From Desulfovibrio sp. G11 (GTDB taxonomy: Bacteria > Desulfobacterota > Desulfovibrionia > Desulfovibrionales > Desulfovibrionaceae): a DNA stretch of 64,000 nucleotides. The position numbers and the translations under genes were made by a program. The number at the start of each line of letters is the position of its first letter. The stretch's first letter is position 1. The stretch lies in NCBI RefSeq assembly GCF_900243745.1, contig NZ_LT984798.1, forward strand, positions 3,060,001 through 3,124,000, given 5' to 3'. This document shows, in pieces, positions 46,224-55,313 of this stretch. Under the pieces are notes generated by a model. It did no database searches. It was given only the letters and a program-made list of their open reading frames with translations, and was not told the DNA's origin.

Positions 46224-46250
46224 CGCCGGCCCTGACAAGTAAGGCCGGCG
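46224..46250. other. GC hairpin in the gmhA/nadK divergent gap
   Basis: CGCCGGCC (46224-46231) pairs with GGCCGGCG (46243-46250). It lies 40 bp before the nadK start with no T run in either direction, so a leader hairpin or protein-binding dyad is more likely than a terminator. Confidence 0.5.
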
Positions 46251-46290
46251 GGCTTGCGGTAAGAGCCTTGATAACGTAAATTGTCACCTT

Positions 46291-47160
46291 ATGCAAAATC
46301 AACTCAAGCGCCACATTCTACTGGTCTGCAAGGCCCGCCACGAACGCGCCGCTCAACTGGGTGAAGAAATTCGCGCGTGGCTTGAAGAGCGTGGTCACAA
46401 AGCACATCTTGTAGAGGCCGGGCTGGACTCTTCCCTTTACACGGATGCCCTTGACTTTGTTGTGGTGCTTGGCGGTGACGGCACCATGCTCGGGGTCGCC
46501 CGGCGCCTTGTGGGCAGTGATGTGCCGGTGCTGGGTATCAACTTCGGGCGTGTCGGTTTTCTTACAGATGCCCAGCCGGAAAACTGGCGCGAAAAGCTTG
46601 CCGAATGTCTGGATGGACACGAGCCGGTTCGCTCCTGTATGGCACTTAGCTGGTCGCTTGTACGCGACGGCGAAGAAATTCAGGGCGGGGCGGCGGTTAA
46701 TGACGTGGTTGTCAGCCGGGGTTCCCTGTCCAGGCTGGTCTGCCTTGATATATGGGTTGACGGGCAACGCATGGGGTCGTTGCGCAGCGACGGCATCATA
46801 TTGTGTACGCCTGTGGGCAGTTCGGGCTACAGCGTATCCGCTGGCGGCCCGCTTCTTTATCCTGCTATGGATGCCATCGGCTTCACGCCTGTGTGCCCTT
46901 TTTTGAATACTATTTCCCCCATGGTATTTCCCGGATCGACAGACATAGAGCTTCAGATATTGCGCGGCTCTACGGACTGCTATCTTACGGTGGACGGGCA
47001 GGAAGGGCATAAACTGAAAAAAGACGACCTTGTGCGTATTTCCGGCCTGCCTGCGGCAGTGCGTTTTATGGGAGAAGGCACATGCTTTTTTGAGCGCCTG
47101 CGCAGCCGAGGTTTTGTCTTGCAGGGATCTGTGGGGAACTGTACGGGGGAAATGCTGTGA
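46291..47160 (+). CDS. nadK: NAD kinase
   Basis: Phosphorylates NAD to NADP. The 289-residue product shows the catalytic VVLGGDGTMLGVAR, the GINFGRVGFLTD loop, NDVVVSRG, and GIILCTPVGSSGYSVSAGGPLLYP, all diagnostic. The N-terminus has HILLVCKARHERA as expected for the first strand. Its last codons overlap the next gene by four bases (GTGA), so the two are translationally coupled. Confidence 0.95.
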   Translation: MQNQLKRHILLVCKARHERAAQLGEEIRAWLEERGHKAHLVEAGLDSSLYTDALDFVVVLGGDGTMLGVARRLVGSDVPVLGINFGRVGFLTDAQPENWREKLAECLDGHEPVRSCMALSWSLVRDGEEIQGGAAVNDVVVSRGSLSRLVCLDIWVDGQRMGSLRSDGIILCTPVGSSGYSVSAGGPLLYPAMDAIGFTPVCPFLNTISPMVFPGSTDIELQILRGSTDCYLTVDGQEGHKLKKDDLVRISGLPAAVRFMGEGTCFFERLRSRGFVLQGSVGNCTGEML

Positions 47161-48902
47161 ACAAGGCTCTTGCGCCTGCAAAGGTGTGCGATATCCGTCT
47201 GGGACAAAATGTTCGTTTTGATGCATGGCTGTACAGCATGCTCATGGATAACAATCTTGCGTACCGCATGAATCCCGATATTATCGCAAGCCCGGAGCAG
47301 ATGGCTTTTATGGTGCACATGGATCAGGATCAGGTGTACTTGCCCTGTTCGGACGCCACTTTTTCAATGCTCTGCGCCGGAACCCCTTCAGCCGAACTGC
47401 GCAATCAGTATAACCGCTCGTGGCGCATTATCGCGCGGCTGGTACGCTCGTTTGTTCCCGACAAGGCGCAGCAGCGGCGCATTTTGCAGTTTTGCCGTTA
47501 CCGTTTTTCACAGTATATCGCGCAACATACCCTGATTCCGTCACGCCTGGTCAAGCGGATGACCAGCCTTGTGCTTGCCCAGGGGCATATGACAGACGAC
47601 CCGTGGGAAGAGCGCCGTCGCGAATCAACCGGCAGCCAGCAGGAAATGCTGGCATTGCCCGAAATTCACGAGAATCTTGAAGCCATGCCGGGCGGATCGA
47701 TGCCCAAAGGAATATCCATCGCCCGCCGCAGTATGGATTATGTGGAGATGGCGCGGCTGCTCTGCCTTTCGGCCATGTCCCGTGACTGGCTTGAAAAAAA
47801 ACCTTCTGGCGGGGAAGTGCGCAGGGCTATGGAAGAAGCCCAGACAGACTGTGAAAGCCTGCGCCTGTATTTTGAGGCCAATGCCGGACGTTCGGGTACA
47901 GTGCTGTTTTTATGCGATGCTGACGGCGGCGTGCTGTTCGACCTTGTTATGGCACAAAGCCTTATCCGCATGGGGCACAGGGTCATTTTCGCGGTGAAGT
48001 CCGGGTTTTATTTTTTTGCGCCTACGCTTGATGATGTGGAAACAGATCCTTCGCTCAGGCCCTGGCTGCGTGGCGGCATAGTGTTGCGGCAAAACAAGCT
48101 GAGCAAAAACGAGCTGCTGCGGCATCTGCGTGAGCATCGGCTTGTGGTAATCGGCGATGGTACACGCGAAAGGCTTAACCTGTATCGTGTGTCGGTCACG
48201 TTTTCACGAGCCTGGAAAGAGGCGGATCTGGTCCTCGGCAAGGGCTGGCGCGCGGCGGATGTGCTGCTGGGCACCAGTCAGGAGTTTACACGCGATATTG
48301 TCTGTTACTGGCGTGACAGCAACGGCTTTCATATCAAATTGCGCAAGCACGCCCGGGGGGCGCGCAAATTCAGCGAAGACGCCATTGCGGCCCAGGCAGA
48401 AACCATCATCGCGGGCATGCGCGAAGCCAAGAGCCACGGGCGAACCATCATGTTCTACAGTTGCGTTATCGGTAGCATACCCGGTGAAACGTCAACGGCC
48501 ATCAGCCTTGTGCATGCTTTTGTAGACAATCTGCGTAAAAAAATGGATAATATTCTGATTATCAACCCCGCCGAGCATTTTATCGAAGGTATGGACGGGG
48601 ATGACCTCATGTATATGTGGGAACGCGTGCAACGCAGCGGCCTCATAGATGTGTGGCGTTTTCAGACAGTTGAAGATATTGAGGAAAGCTTTGCCCTGTT
48701 GGGGCGAAAGGTGCCTCCGCAATGGTCTGGAAAAGATTCCACCTATTCGACGGGCTGCACTAAAGAAATGCGCATCGCACTTGATGTACAGAGCAAAAAC
48801 CGTGAAATGCAGCTCATTGGGCCTGAACCCAGACTTTTCTTCCGCCGGGGAGAATACGGGGTGGGCAAGTATTTTGACGCGAGCATTCCTCATCAGAGCT
48901 GA
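47157..48902 (+). CDS. ARMT1-like (DUF89) domain protein of unknown function
   Basis: A 581-residue protein starting GTG 47157, overlapping nadK. Residues about 250-400 follow the ARMT1-like/DUF89 pattern: TVLFLCDADGGVLFDLVMAQ, HRVIFAVKSGFYFFAPTLDD, VVIGDGTRERLNL and ADLVLGKGWRAADVLL. The usual DNAGE metal motif of DUF89 phosphatases reads DADGG here, so the active site may be altered. The N-terminal 230 residues resemble the helical bundle of the family. The last about 160 residues (IINPAEHFIEGMDGDDLMYM, GKDSTYSTGCTKEMRIALDV) match nothing I know. DUF89 enzymes are metal-dependent phosphatases of damaged metabolites; activity here is unproven. gatB follows 26 bp later. Confidence 0.7.
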   Translation: MNKALAPAKVCDIRLGQNVRFDAWLYSMLMDNNLAYRMNPDIIASPEQMAFMVHMDQDQVYLPCSDATFSMLCAGTPSAELRNQYNRSWRIIARLVRSFVPDKAQQRRILQFCRYRFSQYIAQHTLIPSRLVKRMTSLVLAQGHMTDDPWEERRRESTGSQQEMLALPEIHENLEAMPGGSMPKGISIARRSMDYVEMARLLCLSAMSRDWLEKKPSGGEVRRAMEEAQTDCESLRLYFEANAGRSGTVLFLCDADGGVLFDLVMAQSLIRMGHRVIFAVKSGFYFFAPTLDDVETDPSLRPWLRGGIVLRQNKLSKNELLRHLREHRLVVIGDGTRERLNLYRVSVTFSRAWKEADLVLGKGWRAADVLLGTSQEFTRDIVCYWRDSNGFHIKLRKHARGARKFSEDAIAAQAETIIAGMREAKSHGRTIMFYSCVIGSIPGETSTAISLVHAFVDNLRKKMDNILIINPAEHFIEGMDGDDLMYMWERVQRSGLIDVWRFQTVEDIEESFALLGRKVPPQWSGKDSTYSTGCTKEMRIALDVQSKNREMQLIGPEPRLFFRRGEYGVGKYFDASIPHQS

Positions 48903-48928
48903 TTACTTTACAGGGAGTGAGTTGACTT

Positions 48929-50365
48929 ATGGCCGTTTATGAAGCCGTTATCGGCCTGGAAGTGCATGTGCAACTGGCCACGGCCTCCAAACTGTTCTGT
49001 TCCTGCCCGACAACCTTCGGCCAGCCTCCGAACTCCAATGTGTGCGAAGTATGCTCCGGCATGCCCGGATCGTTGCCCGTGCCTAACGGACAGGCCATAC
49101 ATTTCGCCACGCTGGTGGGCCTTGCTACAGGCTGCACCATCAATCCGCGCTCCATTTTCGCGCGTAAAAACTATTTTTATCCGGACCTGCCCGCAGGGTA
49201 TCAGATATCGCAGTTTGAACTGCCCATCTGCGAGCACGGGCACCTGGACATTGAAGTAGATGGCGTCTGCAAAAGAGTGGGCATTACCCGCATTCATATG
49301 GAAAACGACGCGGGCAAAAACATACACGCTCAGGGAGAGAACATCAGCTACGTGGACCTGAACAGGGCCGGTACGCCGCTGGTGGAAATAGTCTCCGACC
49401 CTGATATGCGCTCTGCGGCTGAAGCTGTCGCCTACCTCAAGGACCTGTATGCCATTGTTACCTATCTTGGCGTGTGCGACGGCAACATGGAAGAAGGCAG
49501 CTTTCGCTGTGATGCCAACGTCTCTTTGCGGCCCGTGGGGGCGAAGGAATTCGGCACCCGTACGGAACTGAAAAATCTTAATTCGTTCCGTAACGTGCAG
49601 CGCGCTATTGAATGCGAAATGGCGCGCCAGCAAGACCTTCTGGATGACGGCGAAAAAGTCGTACAGGAAACACGCCTTTACGATGCGGTAAAAAATATTA
49701 CTGCCTCCATGCGCAGCAAGGAAGAGGCACATGACTACCGTTACTTCCCTGACCCGGACATCCTGCCCATAGAGATTTCTGATTCGGACATGGAACGCTG
49801 GAAAGCAGAACTGCCCGAACTGCCCAAGGCCAGGGCCGCGCGGTTTGTGGAGATGACAGGCTTGCCCGCTGCGGAAGTTGAAGTGCTGGTGCAAAGCCGT
49901 GGTCTGGCGGATTTTTTTGAATCCGCCGCCGGTCTTTCTGATGCCCGCAAAGCGGCAAACTTCATGCTTGGCCCATTGCTGCGCGAATGTAACAGCCGGG
50001 GCGTCAACGCGGCGGATCCGGCCGCATGGAACATGAAGCCCGAAGCGCTGGCAGAACTGGTGCGCATTGTGGACCAGGGGCTGATCAGCTCCAAAATTGC
50101 CAATGATATTTTTGGCGACCTGTTTGAAACAGGCGTCATGCCCGAAAGGTATGTGAAAGAAAAAGGGCTTGTGCAGATATCCGACTCTTCGGCGTTGGAA
50201 GAAGCCGTGGACGCGGTTATTGCGGCCAATCCCGCCGAGGTGGAAGCATACAGAGGCGGCAAAACCAAACTCATCAGTTTTTTTGTGGGTCAGATCATGC
50301 GCGCCACCAAGGGCAAGGCCAATCCGGCCCTGGTGAACGAGTTACTGGCAAAAAAACTGTCGTAG
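48929..50365 (+). CDS. gatB: Aspartyl/glutamyl-tRNA amidotransferase subunit B
   Basis: GatB is the kinase/tRNA-binding subunit of GatCAB, which amidates Glu-tRNA(Gln) and Asp-tRNA(Asn). The 478-residue product begins [20 protein letters not shown] and shows the conserved [20 protein letters not shown] zinc-binding and PGSLPVPN segments, [16 protein letters not shown], and the C-terminal YqeY-like tail. gatA and gatC are not adjacent, so the complex is encoded from dispersed loci. A terminator follows 40 bp after the stop. Confidence 0.97.
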
Positions 50366-50404
50366 GCAGGCGTTCGTCTGCGTTTATGCTGGGGATTTTT
50401 CATG

Positions 50405-50440
50405 AAAGAGGCTCCCTGCCACAGCGGGGAGCCTCTTTGT
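50405..50440. terminator. Bidirectional terminator between gatB and mqnA
   Basis: A 12-bp perfect stem (50405-50416 with 50427-50438) separates the convergent gatB and mqnA. Short T runs occur on both strands, so it can serve both transcripts, more clearly gatB. Confidence 0.8.
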
Positions 50441-50563
50441 CATGTTTTCAGGTAAGCAGTGTCATCCGCGTCTGTGCGGGCAAAAAACGTAAGTCTTGAA
50501 AGGTCGGGCAGTTATCGGATCTGACTGTGGTTCCTCCGCCGGGGCAGTAGATGTTCTGCCAAG

Positions 50564-51412
50564 CTATAGCCTGAAAAACTCCAGCGGCGGTGCAGAGGGA
50601 ATTATCCCGGCGGCAGCCAGTTTTTCATAAAAGAGCATAAGGCCGCGTTGTTCTTCTTCGCCCAGGCTGTAGACAAGTCCCTTGCTGTAGTAAAAGGCCA
50701 GTTCGTCCCGGTTCAGCGGGCAGCCGTGGGCTGTCAGGTCAAGAATCACATCTATATTGGCAAAGCTCCAGCTTCGTCCCTGCCGCAGCAGTTCGCCCGG
50801 ATCGCTGGTAAACAGCCCTGCATCTGCCGCTGCGCGGCTTACCACCCACAGGCCGAAAATAAAAGGCAGACCTGTCCAGTCACGCCATGCTTCGGCCAGG
50901 TCAAGGCGATAGGGATAGTCCGGATGGTTGCGCAACCGCAAGGCCTCGTCCCCAATGGCCAGAAAAGCAGTGGGCGGATCACTGCTGCGCACGGCAGGGG
51001 TGACCTGTCCTGTGGTATAGCTCACATCAAGCTTGTAGCGGTCGCGCATGAGCAGCCGCAGCAGGGCCACAGAAGTATGCGTTTCTCCGCTGATGAGGAT
51101 TTCTGCACCGTTCAGCTGGTCTAAAGGCACGCGGGAGAGCAGCAGCACGCTCATGACTGGCCCGCGTGAGCCAATGGAAAGGTCTTCCACCAGATAGTAG
51201 CGTTCGGGGCGGCAGGCGTATTCAAAGCAGGATGTGGACGAAACATGCAGTTCGCCGCGAGCCATCATGTTGTTGAGCAGGGCTGGCGGCCCGGATACCA
51301 GTTCAAAATCGTGGGGCAACAGGCCCGCTTCCAGGGGATGATAGATGGGCAGCACATTGAGATAGCCTATGCGGCCCATGCGCAGCACAGGCTGCGGCGT
51401 GACACTGGTCAT
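50564..51412 (-). CDS. mqnA: Chorismate dehydratase MqnA
   Basis: First enzyme of the futalosine menaquinone route: dehydrates chorismate to 3-enolpyruvylbenzoate. The 282-residue product has MGRIGYLNVLPIYHPLEAG, VSSTSCFEYACRPERYYL, IGSRGPVMSVLLLS and LPFIFGLWVV, all typical of the MqnA periplasmic-binding-like fold. ATG 51412 has AAGGG upstream and begins just before the fold; the open frame extends 27 codons to TTG 51493. It lies downstream of mqnE-mqnC in the same direction. Confidence 0.93.
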   Translation of the reverse strand: MTSVTPQPVLRMGRIGYLNVLPIYHPLEAGLLPHDFELVSGPPALLNNMMARGELHVSSTSCFEYACRPERYYLVEDLSIGSRGPVMSVLLLSRVPLDQLNGAEILISGETHTSVALLRLLMRDRYKLDVSYTTGQVTPAVRSSDPPTAFLAIGDEALRLRNHPDYPYRLDLAEAWRDWTGLPFIFGLWVVSRAAADAGLFTSDPGELLRQGRSWSFANIDVILDLTAHGCPLNRDELAFYYSKGLVYSLGEEEQRGLMLFYEKLAAAGIIPSAPPLEFFRL

Positions 51413-51539
51413 GGTGATACCCTTGCTGAAGTGAGCGGCGTCTGCCTGGCGAGCAAACGCCGCAAAATCCGGCGCGGAAAGGTTTGCCTGCAATGGGCAA
51501 AACGCCCGGGCACACCTTTTCCCGCTATGGTCCGTCCTG

Positions 51540-52685
51540 TTACAGTTTCACATCCGGTTGCGGGTCTACAGCCCTGTAGTCCATGGTGCGCTGTATGGGG
51601 GTGAAGCCCGCAGCGTGGATGACCTTGTGAATATCGGCCCGGCTCATATGATAGGACACGCCTGCCGCAGCCACCACGTTTTCTTCGATCATCAGGGATC
51701 CGAAATCGTTGGCCCCGTAAAAAAGAGCCAACTGGGCCACCTGTGGCCCCATGGTCACCCAGGAGGACTGGATGTTGGGCACGTTGTCCAGCACAAGACG
51801 CGAAACTGCCAGCAGGCGCAAGTAGGCCGGGGCAGGCAGGGGGGGGACCTCGATACGTGTGTGGGCAGGCTGGAAGGTCCAGGGAATGAATGCGGTAAAA
51901 CCGTGGGTGCGATCCTGTACCTCACGCACTGCAAAAAGATGGTCCAATCTGTGCGAGGCTTTTTCCTCATGGCCGAACATCATTGTGGCGGTGGTGCGCA
52001 GCCCCAGCTTGTGCGCTTCTTCCATAACATCGAGCCATTGCTCAGCAGTGCATTTATTGGGTGAAACCTGGGCGCGTATGCCAGTATGCAGGATTTCAGC
52101 CCCGCCGCCCGGCAGGGAATGCAGACCGGCCTCTTTCAGGCGGCGCAGCACTTCGGCAACAGAAATATCGAATTTTTCAGCCCAGAAGAATATTTCCGGT
52201 GGTGAAAAGGCATGAATATGCAGCTGCGGCCACGTCTGCCGCAGCCAGCGTAAAAGATCTTCATACCATTCCAGCGGCAGGTCGGGGTGGTGACCGCCCT
52301 GGAGCAATATCTGCGTACCGCCGAGAGCCAACGTTTCTTCCACTTTGCGGCTCATTTCATCCCGGCTTATGACGTAACAGTCTTCGTGATCCGGGGCGCG
52401 GAAAAAAGCGCAGAATCGGCAGGCGCACACGCATACGTTCGAATAATTGATGTTGCGGTCGCCTACATATGTAACCACGGGGTCAGGATGCAGGCGCAAG
52501 CGCATGGCATGAGCAAGCTGCGCGAGTGTGTGAAGGTCGGCCTTGTAATACAGAATTTCTGCGGCGCTGCGGTCAAGCCGTTGACCGGCTGCGGCCAGGG
52601 CTGCGGCTTCGCGCACATCGGCAAAATCCTTATCTTGTCCGCCATGTATGGCAAAGGGGCTGTGTGCGGGGGAAAAAGTGCTCAC
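51540..52685 (-). CDS. mqnC: Cyclic dehypoxanthinyl futalosine synthase MqnC
   Basis: A radical SAM enzyme that cyclises dehypoxanthine futalosine. In the 381-residue product the [4Fe-4S] ligands are in NVCVCACRFCAFFRAPDHED (CxxxCxxC), followed by LLQGGHHPDLPLEWYEDLL and LPGGGAEIL motifs shared by MqnC and MqnE. It starts with GTG 52685 overlapping the mqnE stop (GTGA), indicating coupling. Neighbours mqnE and mqnA, with mqnD divergent, make the assignment firm. Confidence 0.95.
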   Translation of the reverse strand: MSTFSPAHSPFAIHGGQDKDFADVREAAALAAAGQRLDRSAAEILYYKADLHTLAQLAHAMRLRLHPDPVVTYVGDRNINYSNVCVCACRFCAFFRAPDHEDCYVISRDEMSRKVEETLALGGTQILLQGGHHPDLPLEWYEDLLRWLRQTWPQLHIHAFSPPEIFFWAEKFDISVAEVLRRLKEAGLHSLPGGGAEILHTGIRAQVSPNKCTAEQWLDVMEEAHKLGLRTTATMMFGHEEKASHRLDHLFAVREVQDRTHGFTAFIPWTFQPAHTRIEVPPLPAPAYLRLLAVSRLVLDNVPNIQSSWVTMGPQVAQLALFYGANDFGSLMIEENVVAAAGVSYHMSRADIHKVIHAAGFTPIQRTMDYRAVDPQPDVKL

Positions 52686-53824
52686 TGGCGCGCCTCCGGA
52701 CTGTCGGTATCATTGAGGGTGTTAAACGTGGCGTTACGGCGAACAGGCGTAAAGCCCGAGGCGCGGATGACATGCTCCAGTTCGGCAATGGTCATGCCTT
52801 GCGCCGACTGGGCGCCAGCCATATGGCCGATGCGTTCTTCGATGATGGTTCCATCCAAATCATCGGCGCCGTACCACAGGGCCAGGGGGGCCAGTTTGTG
52901 GCCCATCATTATCCAGTAGGCTTTAAGGTGGGGAATATTGTCCAGCATAAGGCGGGAGACTGCCACCGTGCGCAACTGGTCAAGGCCGCGCTGCGGGCCA
53001 ACTTTGTCTTCCGGCAGCTTGAGCCGGCTGTTTTCTGTGAGGAAGGGCAGCGGAATAAAGCAGGTGAAGCCGCCGCTTTTATCCTGCTGCTCACGCAGGC
53101 GACAAAGGTGGTCGATCCGGTGTTCGTAGGTTTCCAGGTGGCCGTAGAGCATGGTGCAGTTGGTCTTGATGCCCAGGCTGTGTGCTTCGCCGGAAATGCG
53201 CAGCCATGCGGTTGCATCGGCCTTGTGAGGACAAATCTGCGGGCGCAGTTCTTCATCAAATATTTCCGCGCCACCGCCTGGCATCATGACCAGCCCGGCT
53301 GCCTGAAGCCGTCGAAGAACCTCAAGGGTGCTGATGCCTTCAAGCCGTGAGAAATGTTCAATTTCCACAGCCGTAAAAGCTTTTACAGGCAAGTTTGGAT
53401 TAAAATGCCGCACGGTGCGTATCATGTCTTCAAACCACGCAAGAGGCCGCGTGGGGTGGCAGCCGCCCACTATGTGCAGTTCGTCAAGGTGCAGTGGAGT
53501 AGAGTCCGCGTCGCGCAGGCGGTCCAGCACGTCATCAAGGCTCAGGGCAAACGCGCCTGCTTCGTTTTCCTCATCTCGCCGGAAAGCGCAAAACGTACAG
53601 CCGTTGACACAAACATTGGTATAGTTGATCTGCCGGTTTACCACGTAAAAAGCCTTGTGTCCGTGCAAACGGCAGCGCACATGCAGAGCCAGCGCTCCCA
53701 CGGCGGTAACGTCGGGACAATGGAACAGGGCAAGGCCGTCTTCAAAGCTCAGCCGCTGCCCTGAAAGCACTTTTTCATGGATGGACGAAAGGCCCAGTGC
53801 GGCGTAGTATGCAGCGTCTAACAT
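52682..53824 (-). CDS. mqnE: Aminofutalosine synthase MqnE
   Basis: A radical SAM enzyme joining 3-enolpyruvylbenzoate and SAM to give aminofutalosine. The 380-residue product has the iron-sulfur motif NVCVNGCTFCAFRRDEENE, then LHIVGGCHPTRPLAWFEDMI and MMPGGGAEIFDEELRPQICP. ATG 53824 (MLDAAYYAALGL) has AGGA eight bases upstream; the longer frame reaches into the mqnD leader. It heads the minus-strand mqnE-mqnC-mqnA set, 84 bp from the divergent mqnD start. Confidence 0.95.
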   Translation of the reverse strand: MLDAAYYAALGLSSIHEKVLSGQRLSFEDGLALFHCPDVTAVGALALHVRCRLHGHKAFYVVNRQINYTNVCVNGCTFCAFRRDEENEAGAFALSLDDVLDRLRDADSTPLHLDELHIVGGCHPTRPLAWFEDMIRTVRHFNPNLPVKAFTAVEIEHFSRLEGISTLEVLRRLQAAGLVMMPGGGAEIFDEELRPQICPHKADATAWLRISGEAHSLGIKTNCTMLYGHLETYEHRIDHLCRLREQQDKSGGFTCFIPLPFLTENSRLKLPEDKVGPQRGLDQLRTVAVSRLMLDNIPHLKAYWIMMGHKLAPLALWYGADDLDGTIIEERIGHMAGAQSAQGMTIAELEHVIRASGFTPVRRNATFNTLNDTDSPEARQ

Positions 53825-53908
53825 GATGAAATCCTGTGGGGTTGATTGGGCCGGAAGGGCCGCAAGCAGAGTAGGCCGCCCGCCGCAAGCTGTCAATGTG
53901 AGGAATAT

Positions 53909-54766
53909 ATGTCTTCAGCTTTTCCACAAAACGGTTTCCAGTCTTTAGGGTTGGGGCTTTCGCCCTGTCCCAATGACACCTATATTTTTCACGCTCTTCT
54001 GCACGGCCTTGTACCGGCCCCGGCAGCTCTGAAACCCCATATGGCTGATGTGGAAGAACTGAATACCCTTGCCCGTCGGGGACAGCTTGAGGTGACCAAG
54101 ATATCCCTTGGTGTGGTAGCTGAAATTATGGATAGCTACGCCCTGCTGTCTTCCGGCGCTGCACTTGGCTGGGGATGCGGACCACTGGTTGTTGCGCGAA
54201 AAAAACTTTCGCCCCAGGAATGGAGAAACGCCACTGTGGCAGTGCCGGGGGTGTTGACCACTGCCAACCTTCTGCTTACCTTGCATGGCGGTTTTCAAGG
54301 GGCACGGCGCGAAATGCTTTTCAGCGATGTGATGCCCGCCGTGGCGCGGGGTGAAGCGGACATGGGGCTTGTTATTCATGAGGGGCGCTTTACTTACGAA
54401 AAACTGGGTTTGACCAGGGTGCTTGATCTGGGCCAATGGTGGGAAAGCGAATTTCATCTGCCCCTGCCGCTGGGAGCCATTGCTGTGCGGCGTGATGTGC
54501 CGTTGCCGCTCGCGCGGCGCGTACAGGGAGCCATTACCGGCAGCCTGGCACACGCCAACGCGCACCCCGAAGTCTCAAGGCAGTACGTGTGCGCACATGC
54601 GCAGGAAATGACAGACAGCGTTACACAGGCACATATCAAAACATTTGTGACGAATTTCAGCCTTGACCTTGGTGGTGAAGGGCGTGCGGCCATCGAACAT
54701 CTCGTAGGTCGGGCTGCGGAGCTTTCAGGAAAAAAACTGCCGGCGGAAGGGCTGTTTTTACGCTAA
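53909..54766 (+). CDS. mqnD: 1,4-dihydroxy-6-naphthoate synthase MqnD
   Basis: Releases 1,4-dihydroxy-6-naphthoate from cyclic dehypoxanthine futalosine. The 285-residue product shows LGLSPCPNDTYIFHALLHG, LEVTKISLGV, SSGAALGWGCGPLVVARK and VPGVLTTANLLLTL, all diagnostic for MqnD. ATG 53909 has GAGGA just upstream; a longer frame from 53846 would overlap the divergent promoter region. The divergent arrangement with mqnE suggests shared regulation from the 84-bp gap. Confidence 0.94.
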   Translation: MSSAFPQNGFQSLGLGLSPCPNDTYIFHALLHGLVPAPAALKPHMADVEELNTLARRGQLEVTKISLGVVAEIMDSYALLSSGAALGWGCGPLVVARKKLSPQEWRNATVAVPGVLTTANLLLTLHGGFQGARREMLFSDVMPAVARGEADMGLVIHEGRFTYEKLGLTRVLDLGQWWESEFHLPLPLGAIAVRRDVPLPLARRVQGAITGSLAHANAHPEVSRQYVCAHAQEMTDSVTQAHIKTFVTNFSLDLGGEGRAAIEHLVGRAAELSGKKLPAEGLFLR

Positions 54767-55313
54767 GATATACTGAACAGTGCCGTATTGTTACAACAAG
54801 GCGGATGCGGCCGGGAGGCGCGTTAGGTGTAGGACAACGTGAGAAAATCGAAGCGGTTTACTTTTCCGGTAGAAACCTGAATGTTGCTTTTGCGTCACGC
54901 TGCTGGCAGGCCGCTGTCAGCAGAATATGGCATTGCAACAGTAATGAAGACTTCACTACCTGCCAGCCGGAATCCAGCGCAAGCGTTCTTGTTTTCAGCG
55001 GGGCGTGTGATGCGCGTTTGTGGTGCGTTCAGGGTTTGCAACACAGTCGTATGCCTGCCTGAACGGGCGAAACAGCCGTGCTGCATGGCCGTATTTTAAG
55101 GAGAGCCGCCGGGAAGGCTGAACTGTTCCTTGGATATGTCATCATTTTTTACGCTATAGTTTTCTAAGCGGCGCACGGGAAAAATACTTCCTTTATCGTT
55201 CGCAGTGCTGGCGATTGCGGCAGTACCGTTTCCAGGTCGGTCTTTTTTGTCTGCCGGACTTGCAGCGGCTTGCCGCTGCGCTTCGCGAACCACCTACAAC
55301 CCCCATACCTCAC
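54767..55313. other. 547-bp intergenic region between mqnD and MATE gene
   Basis: No convincing gene is seen. Small plus-strand frames (for example 54805-55062 and 54881-55099) lack family features and start signals. A possible promoter, TTGGAT (55130-55135) and TATAGT (55154-55159) with an 18-bp spacer, precedes the MATE gene by about 150 bp. No terminator with a T run is obvious after mqnD. Confidence 0.5.
55130..55159 (+). promoter_or_regulatory. Candidate promoter for the MATE exporter gene
   Basis: TTGGAT and TATAGT are 18 bp apart with an AT-rich spacer, upstream of 55314. Confidence 0.35.

Noticed and set aside
54805-55099. Short plus-strand frames between mqnD and the MATE gene
   Set aside because: No ribosome site, no recognisable motif, and Cys/Trp-rich composition typical of chance frames.
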